Shown here: piece by piece, positions 1 through 12,797 of the stretch
Layout of the letters: every line of letters starts with the position of its first letter
Numbering within the stretch: position 1 is the first letter of the stretch
Assembly: GCA_946811695.1 (NCBI GenBank)
Contig: OX328124.1
Coordinates: 97,366,935 to 97,430,934, forward strand
From: Gonocerus acuteangulatus
Lineage: Eukaryota; Arthropoda; Insecta; Hemiptera; Coreidae
DNA length: 64,000 bases
Reading direction: 5' to 3'
The notes under the pieces: model-generated
What the model was told of the DNA's origin: nothing
Database searches by the model: none
Seen by the model: only the letters and a program-made list of their open reading frames with translations
Program-made: the position numbers and the translations under genes

Positions 1-429
1 TGGACAGTTATATAACCAGTAGGAGTTCTCCTACATTCATATTGAACATAGATTGGGCTTTTAATTGCCATTGCTTATAACAAATTTTTGGACACCGAGA
101 AACGTTTCTAGGAGAAAAATGGCCAAAAATAATTAATTAATTCTTAACTGATTTTGCTATTTAGCGAATTAGGGAAATAGGCGGAAAGTCAATAATACTT
201 CATTATGCTTTTTCACACTATTTATTTATTTCCCTACATTTTTTGCACCGTTTTGGTGCCTGTTCAGGGGAATATATTTTGAATATAACAACCCTTCCAC
301 TCGTTGGGCCTCATCTAGACTGGTCATTGACTGATCGAATCCAATACGGTGGAAAGTAGTCAGCTGGTTAATATGTCATACGTCATACGTTTAACATTAA
401 AGGGTAATACTACCTTGTAACTTCTTTTC
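1..429. other. AT-rich non-coding DNA
   Basis: No ORF with a recognisable domain, no RNA-like fold and no repeat shared with the rest of the window was seen here. Confidence 0.5.
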
Positions 430-431
430 AA

Positions 432-479
<48 letters not shown>
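430..479. repeat. poly(T) tract, about 45 bp
   Basis: A long T run, possibly the poly(A) tail of a minus-strand retroposon. I looked for a matching target duplication downstream and did not find one, so the source is unassigned. Confidence 0.7.
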
Positions 480-482
<3 letters not shown>

Positions 483-2280
483 GGGCTTAAATGCTTCCTT
501 AACTAATCAAAAATGATATCCAAGAGTGTTCATGTGCCGAAGCAGTTTTCAAATGTGCCAGAAATTCGATTTTCCAACTGATGTCCCGATACATTTTAAA
601 ATTAAAAACCATTTTTTTTTTTTTAAACTTTTATTACAAGAGATTATGAAAACAAAATAAATAAAGAATGTATATTAAACTTTTACTAGTCTATTTTCTC
701 AAAACTATGTTTTTCAAATTGGGCGATACGCTAGCGCTTTCAATTATCACCCGACCAACTTCAAATTTCAACTACAGATTCCTAATGATATTTTCCAATA
801 AAGTATGTAGGGTTTTTTTTCTATTCATTGAATTATTAAGATTTTATGACCGACTTCCGACGGATTATTTAAGAGAAAATGAAGAATTGTTCACCACTTT
901 ACTAGATGTACCCCCCTGCTTTTAAAATTGTTTTAATTTTTGTTCTAGATTAAAACTTGCCACCTGCAGAATATCGCCTACGAACTGTACTAGATTTAAC
1001 CTTCTTCGTTCAAAATTTCTTTAGTTTTTGTTCTAGGTTAAAAGTTGGCGCATGCAGACTATCGCCCGTGAGAAAACAGGGTTTCCGTTCGTCAGAAATA
1101 GCGCTGCCATTTCGTTTTCGAAAAATTCAAACTTTTTTTTTTGCAATAACATACAGTAAACATTTTATGACATAAATAATTGAAAAATATTGATTTATTT
1201 GTTATTCATAAATTACAAAAAATTACTTACATTTTAACCATACAAGATAGTGTTACCCCTTGATTTAATTTCAATTTAAAATATAGCCATACAACTTCTT
1301 TTTTTTTAATTAACAAAAGAACCTCTATTTACTTATTTCTTGTAAAATAAATGAATGAAAATATTATTATGTCGAAATAACGTTATTATGAAAACTTTAT
1401 TTACGTAATTTAATACATTAATAATTTAAATCGACAAATTTCTTTGATGATGGAAGAATTAATAAGTATTTGTTACATTTAATAAATATCTTACCTTCAA
1501 GAATTTCTTAATCCGCCTAATCAAATAAAATACTTTATCCTTGCTTTAGAGGACATTGAAATCCGTATAGGCGGATAAAGGACCTTTTTCCAGTATCTTT
1601 TGAAGCACCTTATTTATCACCTTTCAAAGGCTTTGAAATAAAAGAGAAAGCTTTATCTTGTAAAAGAAATTTGTTATTTTCAAAGGTGGCTTAATTCTTC
1701 AATGATTTTGTATTAAGTAGGAAGAAATTAAAACGTTTCTCCTAATTACATACATTTTTAAGGGAATTCAGCCAATTTGAATATACAGTTGAATTTAATA
1801 TATGAAATAAATGAAAAAAACAACAAAACAAGTAAAAACGTATTGTAAATAGAAATTAAAATATACATATATACCTAAGCGCTCCACACACACGAATCAG
1901 AAACCAAAACTAATTCTCCTTAATTTTGAAATTAATTTGTTTAAAATTAAAAAACTTCTTGAATGCACAATTTATTGAACCAGCTTTTTTAGTGACTTAT
2001 ATTATTTATTTATTTTATTTATAGTAGGTAATTTTTTCAATATTGAATGCCCATGCTCCTGATTTTATTTGGAATAGAAACTGTTTTCGATTATTTGGTA
2101 TATGACAGTCTTGAGCCTAAAATTTTTGCGGAATAAAGCAGTTGTAAAATAATCGTATAAGGAGTCCTATAAAATATCTCAATTGCCATTTAGGATTTTT
2201 CTTTTATAATTTGTGATTATGAAACCTATTAAATTGCACTTTTTAAGTAAATAAATAGGAAGATCACTTAAACGAGTTAT
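480..2280. other. AT-rich DNA without recognisable genes
   Basis: Short ORFs at 668-925 and 957-1175 are low-complexity and match nothing I know. Short T runs occur near 612 and 1135. Nothing else is supported. Confidence 0.5.
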
Positions 2281-2430
2281 TTTTTTTTTTTACGGCGTAT
2301 CTACATCTAGGTCATTAGCGCCGACATCCAGGGTGCAGCGAGCCCTGAGATGAGAAAATAGATGAGAAAGGTGGGAATCGAACCCGCCATCTCCCGCTTG
2401 AGTTAATCTAGAAGAAATAGAGCTAGCCAA
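2281..2430 (-). mobile_element. tRNA-derived SINE (minus strand)
   Basis: Read on the minus strand, a tRNA-like T-arm (GGCGGGTTCGATTCCCACC) lies at about 2366-2384. It carries a near-consensus B box (GGTTCGATTCC) and is followed by a body containing GGCGCTAATGACC. The 3' end reads ACGCCGT and then a run of A (T run at 2281-2292 on the plus strand). A tail of the form GCTAATGAC...GCCGTAAAA is, from memory, common among arthropod tRNA SINEs. The A-box side is degenerate and the 5' end is not defined. The head resembles those at 3166 and 15810, so these three probably belong to one family. Confidence 0.7.
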
Positions 2431-2683
2431 AAATCCAGATAAAAAATTATGGCATAAAGGTAAACATTGAATTATAGAAGAAAAAAGATTCAGTATAAAA
2501 AAAAGCCAGGAGCGTGTTAATTTGATAAAAAAAGTGCGGTCCAGCAATAAATAAAAATAGAAAAAAATAAAAAGGTGCCCATAGAATTATGTTAGTCAGA
2601 GAAGGCAGTGTCTAAATTTCTAGAAGTTTTGGTTTAATTTCAAGTAAGGGTTTGTATTATAAGCTTTTCATATCACACATTAT

Positions 2684-3037
2684 ATGGAAACATTCTAAAA
2701 AAAAAGAAAAAAAAATCAGTACAAGATACTATAGAGGTATCTGATTCAAGACCATACGGCACACTAGGGAGATAGTGTGGTCAGTACTATGCTCCGGCCG
2801 CCTGATTTTCCCCTTGGCTGCTTCGACTGCTGGAGTCATTAGCACCCAAGGTACCCATTATTAAATTAATTACAGGCTGGGTGGACTAGGGACGGTCAGG
2901 GAGGCCGAATTCAACCCATGAACGAAGACACTAGAAGAAAAAATCTTTAGTGCTTGCTCGGGATGTGAACTCAGGCCTCCAGCTTATTAGTCCAGTGCTC
3001 TACCACTGAGCTAACCTCGCCCCATGGAAACATTCTA
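2684..3037 (-). mobile_element. tRNA-derived SINE with 14-bp target duplication
   Basis: The minus strand begins at 3023 with a clear tRNA-like head. Its A box lies in TTAGCTCAGTGGTAGAGCA, and a weaker B-box region reads GAGTTCACATCCC. A body of about 250 bp follows (with GGTGCTAATGACTCC) and ends in an A-rich tail at about 2698-2716. The insertion is bounded by a perfect direct repeat, ATGGAAACATTCTA, at 2684-2697 and 3024-3037, the signature of LINE-mediated retroposition. The element is about 326 bp. The intact duplication suggests it is fairly young. It would be transcribed by RNA polymerase III from its own head and depend on an unidentified LINE for mobility. Confidence 0.9.
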
Positions 3038-3165
3038 GGATGAGAATGTTTTCAAAGACGGACTTTTCAACTTTTTCTTAGACTAGCAATGGTATTCTAG
3101 GAAGCCAAAATAGTGCTAATGGAAATGCTATGAAATGGAAAAATAGTGCTACAAATACTATGAAT

Positions 3166-3500
3166 AAGTTGGTCTACCCGTAGTCTAACGCCTTAGATTC
3201 ATATGCGGGAGATGGTGGGTTTGATTCCCATCAGCGGCAGGAATTATCTTATCTCAAGGCAAGGCTCGTAGGAACTTCCATTAGTTCGACTTCATTAGCA
3301 AACAATGATCATGGATTCCTGGATCGTACCCTTCCTCGACACGAAAAGGTTAGTAACCGCCATAAGGCACACACTTCCTCACGAAAAGGGGAGAGCATAG
3401 ACTGCCGTCTCGGCTAATAGGATAAATTGAGACAAATTGATCGGTAGTAGAAGGGGATCCCCTGAGGTGCTTAGGGGGCTTTGAGAGGGCGGTACTGCAT
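3166..3500 (+). mobile_element. tRNA-derived SINE-like repeat
   Basis: A tRNA-like head at about 3170-3236 has a B box in GGTGGGTTTGATTCCCA and an anticodon-side segment AACGCCTTAGATTC like that of the SINE at 15525-15812. The acceptor ends do not pair, so this is not a tRNA gene. The body after 3236 is moderately GC-rich and unlike the SINE bodies elsewhere in the window. Its 3' boundary is uncertain and no target duplication was seen. Confidence 0.55.
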
Positions 3501-4715
3501 CAGCGAAAATCTATACTGCAGTACTTGATGTTTTACTGATACCTTCTGGAAGGGATAGGCACTCAGGCGTAGGGGAGTAACTGAAGAATGGTGGGGAAAT
3601 TGTAGAACCTTGTGAAATCGAGGAGGGTTTTAGTCGGGTTCTAGTGATACGAAGAACGGTGAATTGAAACCCTTCGTTTTATAGAGCCTCAAAGAAAAGG
3701 GTCTTCACATACACACACTTGAATGTGGAAAGGTTTCCGCAAATATACAAGGGCTTCCCGAAAACAAGAGAGGTCCTATTTCTTCTAGAACAAGCTGGGC
3801 ATTTCTTACACAAACAATTGTTTGTATTATTGATTTGTTTTTAATGATTTACACAATTTTGTAGCCCTTCTTTACAGCAAACAATTTTCTGTATGCTCCA
3901 AAACATTAATAATGCATGCTTATTATTTTATGCATTATGCCTAGATTAAATATTTTTCTCATAATATAATAAAATACTAAAAAAAAAAAAAAAATAAATT
4001 AAAAAAAAAAAGAACCACAAAATACAACCAATGATAGTAAATAAAGTAATGGCAAGAACACCGAAAACTTGGTCCTATTTCTTACAGACCAAGCTGGAAA
4101 TTTCTTATTAAAAGAATTGTGTATCATAGAATTAAAAAAAAAATGTTTTCCACCATGCTTTAGCCTACATTATGGGAATTCAATTGCTGTTTGCTCTACC
4201 ATATTGATAATACATGCTTTTCATTATGTGCATGTTTGATAGTAAAATTATTCTTATTAAATATATTTATCATATAATAATAATAATAAAAACATAAAAC
4301 AGAAAATATGACCAATTATAATAAATGAAAGTAAATCTAAATCATTAATTATCCATTTTGGGTAAATATAAAGAGTTAGACAGAAAAATAATAATTAAGT
4401 GATGCCGACAGCAATATTTTTTATTCGTTTTAAAAAGAATATTTCTATACGTGGTAAATATTTATAAAATTGGAATAATATTCATATAACAAATCTTGTT
4501 TTAATCTGGTCATTCTGTTTTTTGTTTTATTTTTTTAAACAATGTCTTTAGCAAAACTCTAATATAAATATGTCTCGGGTAGTTGAAGACAATGTAGTCA
4601 ATGTTTTGTACAATTCTGTTATCGTATTTACAGGCTATCTAGTATTTTAGTCCAAATATCCATCATTGGCCTATCGTGTTTTCAAATTCAAATCGTGCTT
4701 ATGCATCAGAGTAAA
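3501..4715. other. AT-rich DNA without recognisable genes
   Basis: Contains A-rich runs near 3980-4010 and a short (ATA)n near 4275. No coding or repeat-family assignment can be made. Confidence 0.45.
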
Positions 4716-5243
4716 GTCCGTCTCACAGGAGCTGCATAACCAAGCAAATTCCTTAGCGTGTTGGTTAGTTCGAATTTATCCAGGGACCTCAATCTAAAAA
4801 TTAATTTTTTTTTTCTAGAGACCTTTCACTTCCTATTTCTGAATGCAATGCGGTAGGGTTCGTTCAACGAGAACAAAAATACATTAGTTAATAGCAACTG
4901 ATACAATTAGAAAAAAAATAATTTAGTCCCTGAGTAAACCCCTACTCACAGTTTCCACCGATTTTACAGACATCTTTTTTTATTAGTTAGGTCGGATGAA
5001 TACCAATTTTTGTTGCAATGAACAGAACATTGCGTCCAGTATTGGCAAATTGATAATTTGGATCCGGAGTAAACTCTCCAGAAGGACCGATTTTGGTGGT
5101 TAACGAATTTGTCAAATCTGAGAATACTGTATATCAAATTTCGTAGCAAAAAAAAACTAAAACTGTGGCCGCTTTCGCGTATCAGACACATATATAAAAC
5201 AACTTTAATAACTAAATTTCTTCGGAAAGTTCTGAAAGGTGCT
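4716..5243 (+). mobile_element. Family T repeat, old copy E
   Basis: This diverged copy shares the 5' end of copies A and D (GTCCGTC.CACAGGAGCTGCATAAC) and one internal module (ATCCGGAGTAAAC, then GGACCGATTTTGGTGGTTAACGAA). It also shares the GTGGCCGC...CAGACA segment and a decayed 3' end (TTCTTCGGAAAGT...GGTGCT). It holds only one ~143-bp module, and at the usual place of the long TA array it has only a very short TA stretch (near 5190). It is therefore either an early form of the family or a copy that lost its array. It has no coding capacity. Confidence 0.75.
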
Positions 5244-5339
5244 TTTTGATGTTCATCTAACTTTTTCTCCCACTCTGGCCGATGTACGGAGGACCACACA
5301 TTGCACATTATAAGTTAGACGCTCAGCACTAGCGAAATT

Positions 5340-5575
5340 AGGAATTAATTTCGGGGAAGAGGGGGGGGGGGTCTGAGAGATAGGCATTCGGGGTGTAGGG
5401 AAAATGTTTAAATATGTTAGTGTAAAATGGTGGGTTTTAAGGTCCTCTGGACACCTAGTAGACCAGGGTAAATGTAGAAGACATTTTTCGTAGTTATAGG
5501 CTTTTTTTACATGAAATTTTATCATCAAAACAAAATTTCGCTGCAGCCCCTCAGCCCCCGCCCCTTATATACGCC
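5340..5575. repeat. Possible interspersed repeat with GGGCGTATATA end
   Basis: G-rich (5360-5370) and C-rich (5545-5565) blocks flank AT-rich DNA. The right edge, CCCCTTATATACGCCCATG, resembles sequences at 25757-25776 and 31037-31053, which suggests a shared repeat terminus. Class and boundaries are unknown. Confidence 0.35.
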
Positions 5576-5930
5576 CATGATGGTTATACGAAATCTTTCA
5601 TTTTTATACTATTTTAAAAAAATACTATTTTTTAAACTTTGTCTTAACAATATGAACATAACTTTGAAGTAAGTAATAATAATTTTATTTTCATCTATTT
5701 TAGTGGTTTGAGTATATTGCACAAGAAAAATACGTAACATTACAAAAAATTGTTACTATCCACCAAACGAGAATTGAAATTTGCGAAATAATAAATAACA
5801 TAAGATTAATCGATTGCCGATATATCGGCATATAAACCGGTTCGTCGGTTTACAATAACCCCTCCCCCACTGCCTTCTGCGCTCTAAATTTTTTTCATTG
5901 AGCACTAGCTCATTCTTAACGTCTTAGTTG

Positions 5931-5945
5931 AAACGGAGCTTTCTT

Positions 5946-5981
<36 letters not shown>

Positions 5982-6460
5982 GTTTATTGAATAAAAGACA
6001 ACGAATACAATAACACGTGTGTACCTCTATACCACACAAACACTCTATTTCTAGGATTAACACACTGCAGTGATTAAAATAAAGTATATCAATTATTTAT
6101 AAGGGAAAAATGTCACAAAACCCTGACATACTACTAACTACGTACTAAGACACATCATATAATAATAATATAAATTAACGATAACTAAAATAATTAATGA
6201 TAAATAATACTTAATTACAATGATAATGATAATAATTATTTGAAGAGATATTACACTGATAAGTAATAGGAGAGGTAATTAATAACTAATAGGCATAAAA
6301 CTAATTGAAGCAAACTAAATTCATTAAAGACTGATTGTAGAAGACCTGTGTTTATGTTTACAGCTTAGTACCTAAAGCTATCTGCTAGTCCTAGCTATGA
6401 GATCAGCTATTTACTATTCAGTATTCCTGTTCATAAGAATGTGTTTAGTAAACGGAGCTT
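5931..6460 (-). mobile_element. Poly(A) retrocopy with 11-bp target duplication
   Basis: The direct repeat AAACGGAGCTT occurs at 5931-5941 and 6450-6460. Between them, on the minus strand, about 470 bp of AT-rich sequence ends in TTCAATAAACATATT and a poly(A) run of about 35 nt (T run at 5946-5976). An AATAAA signal a few bases before the A run, plus the duplication, indicates retroposition of a polyadenylated RNA. The RNA was either a host mRNA 3' UTR (5'-truncated processed pseudogene) or the 3' end of a LINE. No coding segment is visible inside, so the source is unknown. Confidence 0.8.
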
Positions 6461-7704
6461 CTGTATTTTATTCTCCGGCTATTTACTGTGACCCGTTCTA
6501 TTCATAATAGCTGAATTATTTTAAACAAATGATTAACTCTTCTGTAAAGTACACTGAAAAGTTTGATATTGCGCAGTTTAATGGAAAAAATATGTTTTCC
6601 AACAAACTGTCGTTGTTCTTGTGGAATGGAAGAACGGATATATGAATAAATATATTGTGAGGAGGCAGTTATTACTGATAATATGGAAGAGATTATCCAG
6701 TTAAAACTGTCAGCATTGACTATAAATAATGTTACTATCATTACGTCTGTACATGAAAGAACCATTTTCCACTTCCTTCCTCCTAATTCCTGCCAATCCT
6801 AAAGCATAGGAAAGGGTTTAAAGTTGAGTAGCAGAGCATGTTTCAAACTCTCTTGCTTTAACCGGAGCTCAGAGAGAGAGAGAAAGAGAGAGAGATAACT
6901 GTAATTCATGAAAGCTACGCGAAGTTTTAATGCACTCTGATGAATGGGCCAAGTGTACATTGAGGCGGAGTAATTGAAAAGCTAAGCCAGTTTCAGTTGC
7001 TCGTTGGCTCGACCTAACAAGTTTTTATCAAGAAAATAGTTTAGATACGAGAATGAGTTGAGGGCTGTTGGGTTGTTGCCGGGGATGTTCTTGAACTTTA
7101 TCAGCCTAACGTTTGAAGTAAGCAACTCTTCCCTGGAATATTGCAGCGAGGTATGAAAAGAACGAAACTACTCCAACTAGATAAAATTAGGTTGTTATTT
7201 ACATTTAATGAATTTTAAACTCTTTGCTCCCAGAAAAGGCTCCCTTCTTTGGAAACACAAAATATTGTCTTTAACCAAGAAAGTAGAAAAAAATTGTATA
7301 TATGAAATATGTCCGCCTCGCAGATATGTATAAGCCAAGTACACTCTCATAATATACGATGCAATGTTACAGTATGGGAATATAAGTCAATAGAATAACA
7401 ACCTGAAATTATGGCTCTGTTAATTTTAGTTTTAAATTATATTACTTAATAATAATAAAAAACCATCCTGGTAATTTTGTACCTACATTTACTTTCCTCG
7501 AATGATATACTCCACATTTTTATTTCATCTTGGGGTGTGATTGAGCAAAACGCTCGTGAGCGAACTCTTAATGATTAGACGGGGCTTTGCAGAATAAAGT
7601 AAAGCCGCTAGTCTATCACACGATTTTGAAAAGAATGGTCCTTTTCTAATGAAAAAAGTCCTACTCCCAGGAGCTGTGTCATCTTAGCGAGGTTCTGTTC
7701 TTAT
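6461..7704. other. AT-rich DNA with a (GA)n microsatellite
   Basis: A GA-rich microsatellite sits at about 6869-6896. A short ORF on the minus strand at 6502-6765 has no recognisable domain. Nothing else is supported. Confidence 0.5.
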
Positions 7705-7733
7705 CCCTAGTATAATTTAGAATTATACTAGGG
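7705..7733. repeat. Perfect palindrome, 13-bp arms
   Basis: CCCTAGTATAATT at 7705-7717 is the exact reverse complement of 7721-7733, with a 3-nt spacer (TAG). Function is unknown; it could be an isolated transposon end or a foldback scar. Confidence 0.85.
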
Positions 7734-7739
7734 AATTCG

Positions 7740-7817
7740 TAACTGGGTATAGCTGGGTTTACTGCTAGGTGTAGCAAGGCGGTCAAGGCGCCGTAAAAAA
7801 CAAAAACAAAAAAAAAA
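7740..7817 (+). mobile_element. Possible SINE 3' tail
   Basis: The segment ends GGCGCCGTAAAAAACAAAAAC, like the CGCCGT-A-run end of the SINE at 2281-2430. Only the tail is recognisable, and no tRNA head is seen upstream. Confidence 0.35.
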
Positions 7818-8394
7818 TCGTCCAACACAAATATAATTACTACGAAATTCTAATCTAGTTCTATTGCTTTCAATTTATTATTTTAATGCCTTTATAAGGT
7901 AATTGAATTTTATTTTTTCTTCAAACGTTCTTAAATCCAAATCTAGGTGGAGCAAAAATAGTTAAGGAAATGTTTACGAAGTTTTACTGAAGCGTAGATC
8001 ACGTTGATAATAAACTTCAAAAACAAAAGTATGTTTTGCTCCATTCCTATTCGGATTTTAGGCATTTAGTGGTATTTTTTGTAAAGTAAATTTAATCCTC
8101 TACGACCTTTGTATGAACTACTTTTTTCGTTACTTGCATACTTTCTACGTTATTGGCAGAAAAGTGACGAAAAACCAGCGTTTTATCGGTTTTTCGTAAT
8201 TTGTTACTCATTGGTGCGCTTTAGCGAAAAAATGACTGATATAAAATCGACAATTCTCTACAATAATCCGTCATAAAAATAAACCTTTTCCATTGGAGAT
8301 TCCAGAGTTAGGGTCTCTGGAGAAGAACTGGAGAAAGTTGAGAGATCGTGCATTAGGTCCACTAAAAGTACATTCGACCACGTTAAGACCCACC
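7818..8394. other. AT-rich DNA, nothing recognised
   Basis: No ORF, RNA or repeat family assignment. Confidence 0.45.
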
Positions 8395-8469
8395 AAGTTT
8401 CGTTTCTAAATTTCAAAAATTGTGGAAAAAAAGGGGGTTGTCAATCGAGTTTTGAACACCCTGTATAAT
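8395..8469 (-). mobile_element. DNA-transposon terminus (TACAGGGTGTTC type)
   Basis: On the minus strand the sequence starts TATACAGGGTGTTCAAAA, a typical insect Tc1/mariner-like terminal motif next to a TA. No partner terminus was found in the neighbouring sequence, so this is a solo or decayed end. Confidence 0.5.
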
Positions 8470-10936
8470 TAGGTAGTGACCCTATGTAGACAATGTCCTT
8501 TCACCATGTATTCAATGTGGCAGAATGTCAAATTTCAATAAATACAAAACTTCCTTTACTATTTTATTTTATTCTTCTTGTTTCTCGTATTTTTTATGCC
8601 TCTCCAGTTACACTTTAAATAAAATAACATTACAGCCTTCATCTTCGGGAACCTTCCTCCAGCAGGGCCACGTCCAAACTGAAAAGATCAATTATGTCCA
8701 CTGCAGATCATCTGTTTAGAATCGTTAGTTTTATGGTAAACGTTGATTTTCCAAAAGAAATATTTTTCATTTTATTAAATAAGGGATTTTATCTCGTCTT
8801 CTTTATTAAATTGAAAAACATTTAATTTCAATGTTTATTATCTGCCATTTTTCCTATTTTTAATAAATTTTCCTTATATAATATTTTAACTGTGTCAAAA
8901 TTAAAAGGGTGACTATTTTTTATAGAAACATTCCAGCCTGATATGAAGAACAATGAATGTCGGAACTGTGCGACCCAAAGAATAAAAAAAGTGAGTCCTA
9001 TAATGTAAATCTTAAGGTTTTAAAGTTAATGAAGCCGCAAGAGAGTTCTGTAAGAGAACCTCTTGATGAACCTCCTCGAGGCATATAAACTTCCATAGTG
9101 GTCGTAGATAAATTATTTCACTTTAATTCCTTCGGAAGAAGAAAACTTTGGTAATAAAGGGCTGGCCGAAAGATGGAAGAGCTTGTTATTACTGGGGAGA
9201 AGGGATTATTGCAGGTCTAACAGGCTTGGCCTATTCTTGTAGCTTTAATACTACCTAAACCCCCGTCTTCTAGGGCAAACATTTGAAGAAAAGCTTCCTT
9301 TACTGTCGACAATCAACCGACTTTTTCTTTGAGTCGATAATCAACTTTATTGAGTCCGGTCGACCTTAAAACTAAAATGGTCAAACATTTTGATGGCTGT
9401 GTAGTTACCCCTCACTTTTGTTTTATTCTAGGAAGCTAAATATAACCTGATTTGTGCTTGTTGCCATTTAAGGTTCCTAGAGGAGATAAATGCTTTGGGG
9501 TACTATAAACACAGCATACTTATCAATCTTTTAAAAATTTCGTAATCTAAAATTAGAGACTTCTCCCCAATAATGGAAAGAAAATAACATATAATATAAT
9601 TTTTTTTTATAATAATTTAATCTGACTATTTTCCAATAGGTAGCACGAATACAAAATCCTCTCACAATTCTGTGTCGATTCAACAAATCATGAAAGTTAA
9701 AACTGAACTGCGGAGTTAGCTGCTGTCCAAACCCGAAGCCGCCGATTTCAAATCGGAGTGAATTTGCCATGCTAATGAAAACATTTCAATGAATTTCAGT
9801 ATTTCATCCTTTAACATTCTCTTCTGAAACGAATAAAAAATTATACGTTCGGACGGAAGTGGTTCATAAAACACATTACGATCTCTTCAATAAAAATGAT
9901 TACCGCGTAAAATTGAGGCTATCCCATGTCTCGCCTCTTATTGTAATGAGATGCTTCAAAATTCGATGAGCATTCGCTCTAAAAGATGACTTGGGAATTA
10001 AAGAGGCTTTAAAACGGACTCCTTAAGAGGGCGATAATAAAAATCATCAGCCCTTACAGCTCTAAGTAAGCGCTTATAAATCTTGGGCATTAGGACGCTA
10101 AAATAAATTATTCAGCACAACTGAAATTTCTTAATATTTTTAGCTTTATGTGCTAATGTTCGTAATAAAACCTCATTCCTTTATTATTTATTTAATGATT
10201 CACGATCCTGGTTTTATTTGTTAAACAACTTGCTTATCTGTCAGTTTAAAACGTATAAAATAATTAAGTGTTAAAAAAAATACATTGGCCCATCGCGAGG
10301 CCTCCCTGGGCCCGCGTTCCATTTCATTGAAACTAATGCGAAAGTTAAAAAAAATATGGAACATCCTCTTAAATTTTGAGCATGCTCTTTTCTGGTTACT
10401 CATCTTTTTTTCCTGCTTACCGCTTTGATTCACTGATTCTACGAATGCGGATGTTTACATTAAACACTTCTCTATAACGTTTTCACCATTAGTTTTCGTT
10501 GTAGGAGGATCTGAGCATTGTTTCTGTCACGATATTTTTTCTATTTATTACTATAATTAATATTATTATTATTATTATTATTTATCGGGGCTGAAACGCA
10601 CCCCATAAGCTGAAATACACAGATCAGCCATCTCCCATCAGCTATAACACCTGTTGATAATATCTCAAATATCAAATGCACAAAACATTCTTAAAACAAA
10701 ATACATTTCACAGTTAAATTATGTGTTCAATACAGGAATGACCCACTATGTTTCTGAATGAATTATAAATATTGGTTTTCGTATACCTATATAATAACTT
10801 GTCCATCATAAATGTAGGTAATAATTTAAACCATTCTGTTATGAATTAAGAGTGAACTTCAAGTAACTGTGAGCATCAAATAACAGGATTTTCTTTCCAC
10901 ATCCCAGGATATTAAATTTACAAATAAAAGGGTATA

Positions 10937-10941
<5 letters not shown>
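8470..10941. other. AT-rich DNA without recognisable genes
   Basis: A trinucleotide (ATT)n run lies at about 10559-10581. Short ORFs at 8525-8719 (+), 9531-9770 (-) and 10221-10433 (-) show no domain. I see nothing further. Confidence 0.5.
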
Positions 10942-10974
<33 letters not shown>

Positions 10975-11085
10975 ATATGTATCAATATTACATGATCTAC
11001 TTGTGTTTACCATTTTTTGTTTTGTACATTCCGAAGGTTTATATATATATATATATATACATATATATACACACACACATATATG
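10942..11085. repeat. (TA)n and (TA/CA)n microsatellites
   Basis: A TA array at 10942-10971 and a mixed TA/CA array at about 11040-11085 are separated by about 70 bp of unique AT-rich sequence. Confidence 0.9.
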
Positions 11086-12761
11086 CTTGAATATTTTCCA
11101 TTTATCCTTTGTTCCTACCCAATAAACGTGTTATACAAAATGGGACGTATCGAATATTTAATAGTAGGAATGTAGTAGCTTTGGATATTTTTTTTCTTTT
11201 GTGGAATCTCAAGAATTATATTCCTTCTGAATGTACAAGACAAAAAATGGTAACCGTAGAGAGATCATATAATGTTGATGCATTTATACACAATACATTT
11301 ACGCTGACAACGATTAATTCACACGGAACGCACATTTATAAAATAATATCTCGTGATTGTTTTTTTTTTTTTACTACAACGTTTTAATGTTTCCCATATA
11401 TTATTGTCGAATGAGAGTTTTAGCCTTGTTGTCCGGTACCTTAAATTGATCGTTTGTCGTGAATTTTTTCTTTGAATCAGGAAATATTCTGAGAGTGTGT
11501 GGTATCTAATGTGGACACATCTGTTCAAGATAACTCACACGAAGCATTTAAAAATTTTAGAGCAGGTTTAGGAAACACATTATAGTATTTTATTACAATA
11601 ACATTTCTTTTTTAGGACATTTTGGTATGACTCTGACGAAATAATGATTAGTAATCATCATTACTAATCGCTAACAAACATTTTGCTTCCCGAAATCTTT
11701 GCTAAGTCCTTTATCTGATTGCCACTCAATATCCGAACAAAACCAATTTCCTCAAGACGCTTCATACTAATAATTCTCCAAGAGACCTCTCATCTCTGAA
11801 GGATCTTCAGTGATGTCGAGTGATTCCATAATGAGATACTGCCCTCTCGGAACAGAAAGGCAGAACAGCGAAAATAGAATCACAGACCTTTTGTGTTCCA
11901 TAATGACTTCATGAAAAGCATTTTCGTTCTTTTTCTAAAAAAGTGAAGTCAATCAACTACCCATTTCATGAAAACAAGTTATTACTGAGGCCTTTTACGT
12001 CTTTTAAGTTCCTTTCAAAAGGGCAGTAAATGTAGTTTTCGAAAGAGTAATCCCATTTCTTGTAGAGTCATTTCTAGATGGAAGGCGAAGTTCTTTTTTT
12101 TTTTTAACTTAAGATATATTGAGGCTCGTCCAAAAGTTAGTTAAGCCAAAATGAATATTTCAGTGATATAATATATTCATTCGCATCAGTTGCAATTAAT
12201 AAAATAAATAAAAAAAATAATATATTCATAAGAAATAATTAATTTAAAAATATGAGCTCTTCTTAATTTTTTTAATTTTCCTGATGTTGTTCTTGATACG
12301 AGTATAGTTTTCTTGTTAGAGCACAAGACTAGAAAAATATCACTTGTAAATATCGATACCTCCATGTATCTCCATCAGGCCAACACCACAAGAACGTAAG
12401 AGAGGAAGAAAAATGCGACCAAAGTTTTTAAATTTATTTGCAATTATAAGAGAAATAAAACTACTTAATTGTTGCACTACTAAGTCAATATTGAAAATTA
12501 AAAATTCATTTAATTTCTTTTAAATTATCTGACGTGCAGATTAAACATAGTACTATGCTCTACTATTTCGAATAGTAATAATTAAGGAAGGCATTACGAA
12601 AACACACCTACAGTAGTAATAATATCAAACGGAGATGACGCAGGTAATATGAGTCAATCTATTCTCTTTTATATTTCTTGCAAATTTGAAAGTGATTAGT
12701 GTCAAATAGGTTTGCATTATCTCCTACAGGTTATTAGATAGCTTTTTTATGATCTAAAAAG
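11086..12761. other. AT-rich DNA without recognisable genes
   Basis: A short perfect palindrome, GATTAGTAAT/ATTACTAATC, lies at 11646-11669. Opposed short ORFs at 11109-11387 and 11319-11528 have no domain. Confidence 0.45.
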
Positions 12762-12797
12762 TTGATATAGGTAGCGTGGTCAAGCTACCTATATCAA
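12762..12797. repeat. Perfect palindrome, 14-bp arms
   Basis: TTGATATAGGTAGC at 12762-12775 pairs exactly with 12784-12797 across an 8-nt spacer. Confidence 0.85.
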
